A stretch of 5,156 nucleotides of DNA, from contig JBPCTQ010000053.1 of assembly GCA_051011595.1 (NCBI GenBank), positions 1 through 5,156 of the forward strand, read 5' to 3'. The translations under genes were made by a program, and so were the position numbers. The stretch comes from JAOUEE01 sp051011595. GTDB lineage: Bacteria > Actinomycetota > Acidimicrobiia > Acidimicrobiales > SHLQ01. Numbering within the stretch: the first letter of the stretch is position 1; each line of letters opens with the position of its first letter. Under the pieces are notes generated by a model, which ran no database searches, was not told the origin of the DNA, and saw only the letters and a list, made by a program, of their open reading frames with translations. Shown one piece after another: positions 1 to 4,689 of this stretch.

Positions 1-163
1 CCACATCACCGTCGATCTGGGCGACGGCGTCGACCAGCCGGGACTCGGTTCGACCGCAGATGGTGACCGAGGCACCGTCGGCTGCCAGCGCCGCCGCACA
101 TGCCTTCCCGATCCCGGTTCCCCCTCCGGTGACCAGTACCCCGTAGCCGTCGAGTGTCGCCAT
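1..163 (-). CDS. Short-chain dehydrogenase/reductase, N-terminal fragment (runs off left edge)
   Basis: Only the first 54 codons lie in the window. They form the start of a Rossmann fold: a beta strand (GVLV, residues 8-11), the glycine-rich nucleotide-binding motif TGGGTGIG at residues 12-19, an Ala-rich helix, and a second strand ending in CGR (residues 36-38). The SDR superfamily uses NAD(P)H to oxidise or reduce alcohols, ketones or enoyl groups. The Arg after the second strand, without an acidic residue there, suggests a preference for NADP(H) by family rule. The ATG at 161-163 is preceded by a strong Shine-Dalgarno sequence AGGAGG (plus-strand 169-174), which fixes the start. The catalytic Ser/Tyr/Lys part is outside the window, so the substrate cannot be inferred. 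It lies 59 bp downstream of the DUF952 gene on the same strand, so co-transcription is possible, but its own strong ribosome site would also suit independent translation. Confidence 0.9.
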   Translation of the reverse strand, partial: MATLDGYGVLVTGGGTGIGKACAAALAADGASVTICGRTESRLVDAVAQIDGDV

Positions 164-168
164 CCCTT

Positions 169-174
169 ACCTCC
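169..174 (-). promoter_or_regulatory. Ribosome binding site of the left-edge SDR gene
   Basis: Read on the minus strand this is AGGAGG, five bases before the ATG at 161-163. It is the strongest Shine-Dalgarno match in the window and decides the start of the left-edge dehydrogenase. Confidence 0.8.
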
Positions 175-206
175 TGGTGTCGTCCCCGGGTTTCTAGTGG
201 CCCGTG

Positions 207-219
207 CGACGCAGCGTCG
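207..219 (-). terminator. Small GC-rich hairpin just after the DUF952 stop
   Basis: CGACG (207-211) pairs perfectly with CGTCG (215-219) around a CAG loop, directly downstream of the DUF952 stop codon on the minus strand. There is no T-tract after it and the stem is only 5 bp. It may be a weak terminator or attenuator between the DUF952 and SDR genes, or simply chance in GC-rich DNA. Confidence 0.2.
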
Positions 220-222
220 ACC

Positions 223-579
223 TCACCGCACCAGCCACTCCAGGGTCCGGGGCAACGAGAAGATGCCATCGGCACCCGGGGGGAACGGCACCACTTCGGT
301 GACCGCAGCGACCGAGAGATCGCCGTAGAGATGCGGAAAGAGCTCGCCATCTTCTTCGGGTACGGCACTCGGCTCCCACCGCACCTCGTTGGACAGTTCG
401 GTCTCGTCGATGACAAGGAGGACCAGGTCGTGTCGGCCCTGGTAAAGCCGGTTGGCGGGCCGGTCGACCTGATCGGCCCGCGACAGGTGGATGAACCCGT
501 CCCCGTCGAAGGTGGGGGTCCGGTAGTGCGGGCCGGCGGGCGGCCAGTCGTTCGATCCACAGATGTGCAGCAGGGTCAT
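223..579 (-). CDS. DUF952 family protein
   Basis: This 118-residue protein matches the small DUF952 family along its length. It has an N-terminal LLHICGSNDW block, then FDGDGFIHLSRADQV (residues about 24-38, the hallmark 'GFIH.S...Q' segment), NRLYQG, DLVLLVID, EVRWEP and a C-terminal LFPHLYGDL...V. The family has no established biochemical role that I can state, although the conserved His and Trp/Glu residues are typical of it. The start is placed at the ATG at 577-579, because family members begin one or two residues before the 'yHI' strand. In-frame ATGs at 607-609 and 652-654 would add 10 or 25 residues lacking family character, and the last would overlap the candidate sigma-gene promoter. 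No convincing Shine-Dalgarno precedes 579, so leaderless translation is possible. The gene is divergent from the sigma factor gene and upstream of the left-edge SDR. The family call is firm and the start is less certain. Confidence 0.85.
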   Translation of the reverse strand: MTLLHICGSNDWPPAGPHYRTPTFDGDGFIHLSRADQVDRPANRLYQGRHDLVLLVIDETELSNEVRWEPSAVPEEDGELFPHLYGDLSVAAVTEVVPFPPGADGIFSLPRTLEWLVR

Positions 580-647
580 GTCGGGGAAGGTAGGAGCACG
601 GGCCACCATCTGCACCCTGCCCACCGGAATCAGGCCTCCGCGGGACC

Positions 648-672
648 GAACCATGTTCCGCGTGGCATCGTC
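648..672 (+). promoter_or_regulatory. Candidate ECF-type promoter of the sigma/anti-sigma operon
   Basis: GAACC at 648-652 resembles the ECF -35 consensus (GGAAC or tGAACC). CGTC at 669-672 resembles the ECF -10 element, with a 16-bp spacer between them. Transcription would then start about 6-8 bases downstream, close to 679-682, at or just before the sigma ATG at 682. That would give a leaderless or nearly leaderless mRNA and explain the absence of a Shine-Dalgarno there. Many ECF sigma factors transcribe their own operon, which would fit. The motifs are short, so this is a hypothesis. Confidence 0.35.
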
Positions 673-681
673 TCAAGTGGT

Positions 682-1224
682 ATGGAGGAACCGGACCCGG
701 CCGTCATCGAAGCCGCCTCGGAGGGTGACACCGCGGCTTTCGAGTCGCTCATGCGGGTCTACGAAGAACCGGTGTGGCGGTTCTTGTGTCGCTATGTCGG
801 CGATCCCGATCAGGCGCGAGACATCTGTCAGGAGACGTTCCTGCGCGTGCACCGCAAGCTGCACACCTACACCTTCCGCTCCAAGTTCTCCACGTGGTTG
901 TTCACAATTGCCCGCAACGCCGCCGTCGATTCGCACCGCAAGGCGGCCCGACGAGAACGCCTGTTGGAGGTCACACCGCCGTCCGCGCCGATCGGCTCTC
1001 CCGGTCTGGGCCTCGAGATCGATCGAGCCCTCGCGTCGCTCAGCCCCAAACTCCGTGAGGCCGTGCTGCTCGTCGAGGTGTTGGGTCTGACCCACCGCGA
1101 AGCAGCAACCGTGCTCGCCATCCCCGAAGGCACGGCCAAGAGCAGGGTGTTCGCGGCCCGCGAGCAGCTGGTGCAGTGGATGCGCGCCGGCGACGAGGTC
1201 GACGCCGAGGAAGGGTACGCCTGA
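682..1224 (+). CDS. ECF (sigma-70 family) RNA polymerase sigma factor
   Basis: This 180-residue protein has the two-domain ECF layout. Region 2 spans about residues 16-90. It includes AFESLMRVYEEPVWRFLCRYV, the DPDQARDICQETFLRVHRKL helix that binds core polymerase, and the segment around FSTWLFTIARNAAVDSHRK, which melts and reads the -10 element. A variable linker spans about 91-113. Region 4 (about 114-168) reads ALASLSPKLREAVLLVEVLGLTHREAATVL, followed by the recognition helix IPEGTAKSRVFAAREQL for the -35 element. Region 1.1 and region 3 are absent, as usual for the group. It directs RNA polymerase to a stress or envelope regulon and is presumably held inactive by the membrane-bound anti-sigma factor encoded directly downstream, whose ATG overlaps this stop by one base (TGATG). 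The ATG at 682 was chosen because the frame upstream, although open to 154, encodes no sigma-like sequence and is antisense to the DUF952 gene. Confidence 0.95.
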   Translation: MEEPDPAVIEAASEGDTAAFESLMRVYEEPVWRFLCRYVGDPDQARDICQETFLRVHRKLHTYTFRSKFSTWLFTIARNAAVDSHRKAARRERLLEVTPPSAPIGSPGLGLEIDRALASLSPKLREAVLLVEVLGLTHREAATVLAIPEGTAKSRVFAAREQLVQWMRAGDEVDAEEGYA

Positions 1225-2606
1225 TGGAGTGCCACGACGCTCGAGCCGAGCTCTCCGGCACACTCGACGGAGAGCAGCCGTCGGACAGCCTCGACGAGCA
1301 CATCGAGCAGTGCACCCGGTGTCGCCGGTTCGGCGACGACCTGACCGTCCTCCGGCGTTCGCTGCGGCTGGGCCCCGTGGTGGCACCACCCGACATCGTG
1401 GGAGCGGTGATGCCACGAATCGAGGCGTCGACCCGATCATCGGTGACCCGCACGCGGATCGGCATCGTGGCCGCGGCAGCCGCCTGTCTGGCCCTGGGAC
1501 TGCTGATGGTGGGCGAAGGAAACGACCCGCCGACCAGTTCGGTCGATCGACTCGCCGGGGACGACACCATCTTGTTGGCGTGGACGGCCACACCTGTACC
1601 CGATCACTTCGAGGATCGGGTGGGAGATCTCAGCCACATCCGGGCCGCCACCAGCGCCGACCTCGGACTGGCCAACCTCACCCTGGTCTTCGATTCCGAG
1701 GGTCGCCGGGTGGGTGCGGGCGGTCGCGATGGTTCGGTTCCTGTCGAGGTGCTGGGGTATGACCCCGACACCTTTCCCGCCTTCGTCTCTGCGCTGCACC
1801 GCGAACAGTTGTCGCAGCTCGGCCCCGACGAGGTGATCCTCTCCGATCGGGCCGCGACGCTGCGCGGCGGCGTGACCCCCGGCGACACCGTGGTGTTCGA
1901 CACCGGCCAGGAGCTCACCGTGGCCGCCCTCGTGCCCGACACCGACATCGCGGCCGCCGAGATGGCGGTCACCGAGTCCACGGCCGACGAGTTGCGCACG
2001 GCCGACGACAGTTTCCTGCTCGTCGAGCACGATGGTGATGCCAACGCGATGCGCACCGAGCTCGAGAACGAATGGCGGGCCATCGACGAACTCCCCGACG
2101 ACGGCCTGGCGGTGGTGTCGGTCAGCGGCCTGGCCTATCTCCGCGGCGACCCGGAACAGACACCCCACTTCGTGTTGAAGGAACAGTACGGCGAGTTCAC
2201 GTTCGTACCCTTCGATGAGGACCACAGCGTGCCCGACCCCGACTGGGTCGCGGCCAACGTGGCGTCGGCCGCCATCACCCCGCTCGGCACCATCCGGTGT
2301 CAGGCCGACACGCTGACCTCGTTGCAGGCAGCCTTCGCCGCCGCCGTCGCTGAAGGACTACACGATGTGGTCGCACGGGGCGGTGCCCATCGATGCTGGG
2401 AACCGCTGGCCTCGAACCGCGACATCGACCGCGCCCATCTGTGGGGAATCGCGGTCGACCTCGAGCTGGCCGCCGACATCGACGCCGGCGAGCCGCGTTT
2501 CGGGCGCTTCGTCACGCTGATGGCCGAGCACGGATTCCGATGGGGAGGCCTGGCTCCCGACAACCGGCCCGGATACTTCGAATGGAGCCCGAGCGGTACC
2601 GGGTGA
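1224..2606 (+). CDS. Transmembrane zinc-finger anti-sigma factor with MacB-like and M15 peptidase-like extracytoplasmic domains
   Basis: This 460-residue single-pass membrane protein should sequester the upstream sigma factor in the cytoplasm. Residues 1-45 form a zinc-associated anti-sigma (ZAS) domain with the motif H26-x3-C30-x2-C33; H4 (or C3) is the likely fourth ligand. A hydrophobic segment at about 78-97 (IGIVAAAAACLALGLLMVG) is the only membrane helix. Residues about 115-340 resemble the MacB/FtsX-type periplasmic core (EVILSDRAATLRGGVTPGDTVVF, then LTVAALVPDT). Residues about 341-456 resemble an M15 peptidase domain, with C359 and C391 as a possible disulfide, AHLWGIAVDL carrying the predicted zinc ligands H405 and D412, then GFRWGG and YFEW. 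The last zinc His of the family is Tyr451, and the spacing to the preceding Asp446 is longer than usual, so hydrolytic activity is doubtful. The start is fixed by the TGATG coupling to the sigma gene. The ZAS and membrane segments are clear. The M15-like call is good, and the MacB-like call is by resemblance only. Confidence 0.88.
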   Translation: MECHDARAELSGTLDGEQPSDSLDEHIEQCTRCRRFGDDLTVLRRSLRLGPVVAPPDIVGAVMPRIEASTRSSVTRTRIGIVAAAAACLALGLLMVGEGNDPPTSSVDRLAGDDTILLAWTATPVPDHFEDRVGDLSHIRAATSADLGLANLTLVFDSEGRRVGAGGRDGSVPVEVLGYDPDTFPAFVSALHREQLSQLGPDEVILSDRAATLRGGVTPGDTVVFDTGQELTVAALVPDTDIAAAEMAVTESTADELRTADDSFLLVEHDGDANAMRTELENEWRAIDELPDDGLAVVSVSGLAYLRGDPEQTPHFVLKEQYGEFTFVPFDEDHSVPDPDWVAANVASAAITPLGTIRCQADTLTSLQAAFAAAVAEGLHDVVARGGAHRCWEPLASNRDIDRAHLWGIAVDLELAADIDAGEPRFGRFVTLMAEHGFRWGGLAPDNRPGYFEWSPSGTG

Positions 2607-2611
2607 GATTC

Positions 2612-2627
2612 GACCCACCTTCGGGTC
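2612..2627. terminator. Short hairpin between convergent genes, possible bidirectional terminator
   Basis: GACCC (2612-2616) pairs with GGGTC (2623-2627) around a 6-base loop, in the 19-bp gap between the anti-sigma stop and the stop of the convergent membrane-protein gene, whose TGA (2626-2628) it overlaps. It has no T-tract on either side and only 5 bp of stem, so termination here is only suggested by its position. Confidence 0.25.
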
Positions 2628-3348
2628 AGGAGCGAGACGACCAGTCGGTCGACATCCGTTCCAGCAACGGCAGGACCCCTTCGAAGCCAGGTATGGAGTC
2701 GAGCCGACGTTTGGCGTACCAAAACGACCCACCGAAGGCCAGCACGCTGGTGACGATGCCCACACCGCTGCGGATGACGACGTACCCGCTGGCCGACGAG
2801 TTCTGGAGCAGCCAGATGTCCCACACCGCCGTGAGCAGTTCGTAGGCCGCCGCCACCAGAGTGAGGTGGGCCATGGTGGTGAAGTAGGTGGGGTGCGACT
2901 TGGTCTCCTCGTCGAAAGGAAACACATACGGCAACAACAACCCGACGATGGGTTTGCCGATGGCCACCGACACCATCAACCCGATTCCGATGAGGATCTT
3001 GGTGCCGATACCGATGCCGAAATAGACTTCTTCGGAGTCGAACGCCACCCCCAGGGCGCCTCGTACCACCAGGAACACCAGGATGAGCGGCAGGAAGCGG
3101 CCGATGGGCAGGCCGCGGCGCCAGCGACCGACCATGGTGTACATACCCCAACCGGTGGCGGCCACGATGGCCCACTTGAGGCCCTCGCCGTCGCCCTGCA
3201 CTCGATCACCGAGGCGTTCGGCTCCCACGAAGAGCACCACCAACATGATGGACTCCCACGCCGAGCTGCCACTGACCACGGAGGGTTTGGATGTGCTCGG
3301 CAGAGCCGGAGCGCGATCTGGCTCGGGAGCGGGGTGGTCGGCGTCCAT
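2626..3348 (-). CDS. Polytopic membrane protein, possibly DUF3159/VC0807-like
   Basis: This 240-residue protein has a 30-residue polar, Pro/Ser-rich N-terminus followed by about six hydrophobic segments: near residues 32-46, 58-73, 83-103, 108-130, 156-181 and 188-211. A basic WRRG (76-79) sits between the second and third, where a short cytoplasmic loop is expected. GKPIVGLLLP (131-140) and the WRRG block recall actinobacterial DUF3159 and VC0807/septation-protein-A-like membrane proteins, but I cannot confirm the family. No catalytic motif or transport signature is visible, so the function is unknown. The ATG at 3346-3348 is the longest in-frame start and has no good Shine-Dalgarno; a start nearer residue 35 (MLVVLF) would remove only the polar tail. 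It converges on the anti-sigma gene with a 19-bp gap and is divergent from the SDR at 3456. Confidence 0.8.
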   Translation of the reverse strand: MDADHPAPEPDRAPALPSTSKPSVVSGSSAWESIMLVVLFVGAERLGDRVQGDGEGLKWAIVAATGWGMYTMVGRWRRGLPIGRFLPLILVFLVVRGALGVAFDSEEVYFGIGIGTKILIGIGLMVSVAIGKPIVGLLLPYVFPFDEETKSHPTYFTTMAHLTLVAAAYELLTAVWDIWLLQNSSASGYVVIRSGVGIVTSVLAFGGSFWYAKRRLDSIPGFEGVLPLLERMSTDWSSRS

Positions 3349-3455
3349 GTTCTGGCTCAGGGTAGGCGGCCGGCGACACAGACGGGACTCGCGACCATGG
3401 TGCGCCTCCGATGAAGCCGTAACATCTGCCCGACCATCGAGGCGGGAGGATCGCC
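3349..3455. promoter_or_regulatory. Divergent intergenic promoter region
   Basis: These 107 bp separate the divergent membrane-protein and SDR genes and must hold both promoters unless the genes are read through. On the plus strand TAACAT (3420-3425) fits the TAnnnT form of a housekeeping -10 and would give a 5' leader of about 24 nt carrying the SDR ribosome site, but no good -35 lies upstream. On the minus strand TACCCT (plus 3359-3364) is a possible -10 that would make the membrane-protein mRNA almost leaderless. Both are weak matches. Confidence 0.35.
3444..3450 (+). promoter_or_regulatory. Ribosome binding site of the SDR gene
   Basis: GGGAGGA ends five bases before the ATG at 3456 and is a good Shine-Dalgarno match. 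It supports that ATG over any in-frame alternative. Confidence 0.75.
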
Positions 3456-4244
3456 ATGGGAACGTTTGCAGTCACCGGTTCGGCTTCGGGTATCGGTGCG
3501 GCCACCGCCACCCGGCTCGAGGCGAACAACCACGAGGTGATCGGCGTCGACCTGCGAGGGGCCGACATCGAGGCCGACCTGTCCACCCCGTCGGGACGGT
3601 CCCAGGCCCTCGACGACATCATCGAGCGATGCGGCGGTCGCCTCGACGGGTTCTTGGCATCGGCCGGAGTGGGGCCGCCGTTCGACCCCGAGGTCATGGC
3701 ATCGGTCAACTACTTCGGGTCGCAGGTGTTGTTGGAGGGCTTGCGGCCTGTGCTGGCAGCCACCGGTGATGCCCAGGTGGTCGCGGTTTCGTCCAACTCG
3801 ACCACCACCCAGCCGTCGGTTCCGGCCGAGTTGGTGGAGGCCTTCCTGGCCGGCGACGAAGACCAGGCGCGCGCGCTGGCCGCCACCCTCGGCGATGGCA
3901 ACACCTACGCCAGCTCGAAGACGGCGCTGGCCCGATGGGTTCGTCGCCATGCACCGCAGGCCGAGTGGGCGGGAAGCGGCATTCGGCTCAACGCCATCGC
4001 CCCGGGGGCCACTATGACGCCACTGCTGCAGTCGGGCCTCGATGACGACGATTACGGCCCTCTCATCTCGGGCTTTCCGGTTCCTACCGGGGGGTTCGGT
4101 GATCCGGATCAGATCGCGGCATGGATCGAGTTCATGTTGTGCGACGACGGCGCTCGCTTCATGTGCGGGTCGATCGTCTTCGTCGACGGCGGCACCGATG
4201 CTCTGGTGCGACCCGACGCATGGCCTGACACCTACGAGTTCTGA
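3456..4244 (+). CDS. SDR family oxidoreductase, 3-alpha-hydroxysteroid dehydrogenase/carbonyl reductase-like
   Basis: This complete classical SDR has 262 residues, close to the usual 250-260. The nucleotide-binding motif TGSASGIG is at residues 7-14. D32 in VDLR, at the end of the second strand, suggests NAD(H) preference. The NAG motif of the family is SAG here (69-71). VNYFG is at 84-88, the catalytic Ser lies in the VSSNS stretch (111-115), the catalytic pair is Tyr151 and Lys155 in YASSK, and IAPGATMTPLL (181-191) is the cofactor/substrate loop. The early IEADLSTPSGR stretch and overall layout resemble the 3-alpha-HSD/carbonyl reductase subgroup, which reduces or oxidises steroid-like and other carbonyls. 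The actual substrate cannot be read from the sequence. An acidic DDDDY stretch (196-200) lies in the variable substrate-binding region. It is transcribed alone and converges on the Roadblock gene with a 19-bp gap. Confidence 0.93.
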   Translation: MGTFAVTGSASGIGAATATRLEANNHEVIGVDLRGADIEADLSTPSGRSQALDDIIERCGGRLDGFLASAGVGPPFDPEVMASVNYFGSQVLLEGLRPVLAATGDAQVVAVSSNSTTTQPSVPAELVEAFLAGDEDQARALAATLGDGNTYASSKTALARWVRRHAPQAEWAGSGIRLNAIAPGATMTPLLQSGLDDDDYGPLISGFPVPTGGFGDPDQIAAWIEFMLCDDGARFMCGSIVFVDGGTDALVRPDAWPDTYEF

Positions 4245-4263
4245 ACCTCGAGGCGGGGCCAAC

Positions 4264-4689
4264 TCAGCCGTTGGCGACCTGCGCGGCGAGGTGCTGACGC
4301 AGCTCGGGTGTGAGAACCGCACCGCTACGTTCGACCAGCAGTCCCATTTCGTAGCCGATGAGATCGACATCGGCTGCAGCGCTGGTGAGTACCGCCAAGG
4401 CCGCACCCGAGCCGACTCGGGTGACGAACAGATATGACTGCTCCATCACCACCATGATCTCGCGGACGCTCCCGACGCCTGAGCCCTGGGTGGCACCCTC
4501 GGCCAGTCCAATGGTGGCCGCGGCGACGGTGGCGAGACGGTCGGCGTCCTCACCGGCCAGACGGGCCGAACGAGCAATGGGGAGACCGTCGGTCGAGAAG
4601 ACCAGCGCGTGTTCGACTCCAGCCACGGTGTTGGCGTAGTTCTCCACCAACCCGTTGAGTCGGGCTACTTCACTGTGCAGATCCGTCAT
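4264..4689 (-). CDS. Roadblock/LC7 domain protein (CvnB-like)
   Basis: This 141-residue protein is almost entirely one Roadblock/LC7 domain, matching the actinobacterial conservon component CvnB (MglB-like). Recognisable blocks are LNGLVENYANTVAGVEHALVFSTDGLPIARS (11-41), DADRLATVAAATIGLAEGA (48-66), EIMVVMEQSYLFVTRVGSGAALAVL (77-101) and DLIGYEMGLLVERSGAVLTPELR (109-131). Such proteins dimerise and typically act as regulators of a small Ras-like GTPase (CvnD) in a membrane complex with a sensor kinase (CvnA). The ATG at 4687-4689 has AGGGG seven bases upstream and overlaps the 3' end of the upstream kinase-like gene by 20 bp, which indicates translational coupling. No CvnC (DUF742) or CvnD gene follows; the convergent SDR ends 19 bp away. 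The partner GTPase must be encoded elsewhere or be absent. Confidence 0.93.
   Translation of the reverse strand: MTDLHSEVARLNGLVENYANTVAGVEHALVFSTDGLPIARSARLAGEDADRLATVAAATIGLAEGATQGSGVGSVREIMVVMEQSYLFVTRVGSGAALAVLTSAAADVDLIGYEMGLLVERSGAVLTPELRQHLAAQVANG

Noticed and set aside
154..681. Open frame extending the sigma factor upstream by 176 codons
   Set aside because: The extension has no sigma-like sequence, is antisense to the clear DUF952 gene and reflects GC-biased codon use. The sigma domain starts at 682.
1176..1223. Earlier ATG for the anti-sigma factor at 1176
   Set aside because: The 16 added residues are an Arg-rich run read from the end of the sigma gene. The ATG at 1224 overlaps the sigma stop by one base and places the first possible zinc ligands (C3, H4) where the family has them.
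673..1593. 306-codon minus-strand open frame across the sigma and anti-sigma genes
   Set aside because: It spans two genes with clear domains on the other strand, and its translation is low-complexity Arg/Pro-rich.
1437..2225. 262-codon minus-strand open frame opposite the anti-sigma gene
   Set aside because: It is antisense to a gene with recognisable ZAS, membrane and M15-like segments. Its His/Gly/Val-rich product is typical of a GC-rich shadow frame.
4246..4253. CCTCGAGG palindrome between the convergent SDR and Roadblock genes, considered as a terminator
   Set aside because: It has no loop and no T-tract and cannot form a usable hairpin.
3357..4406. 349-codon minus-strand open frame opposite the SDR gene
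   Set aside because: It lies antisense to a complete SDR with intact motifs and overlaps the Roadblock gene. Its product is Arg/Gly-rich with no domain character.
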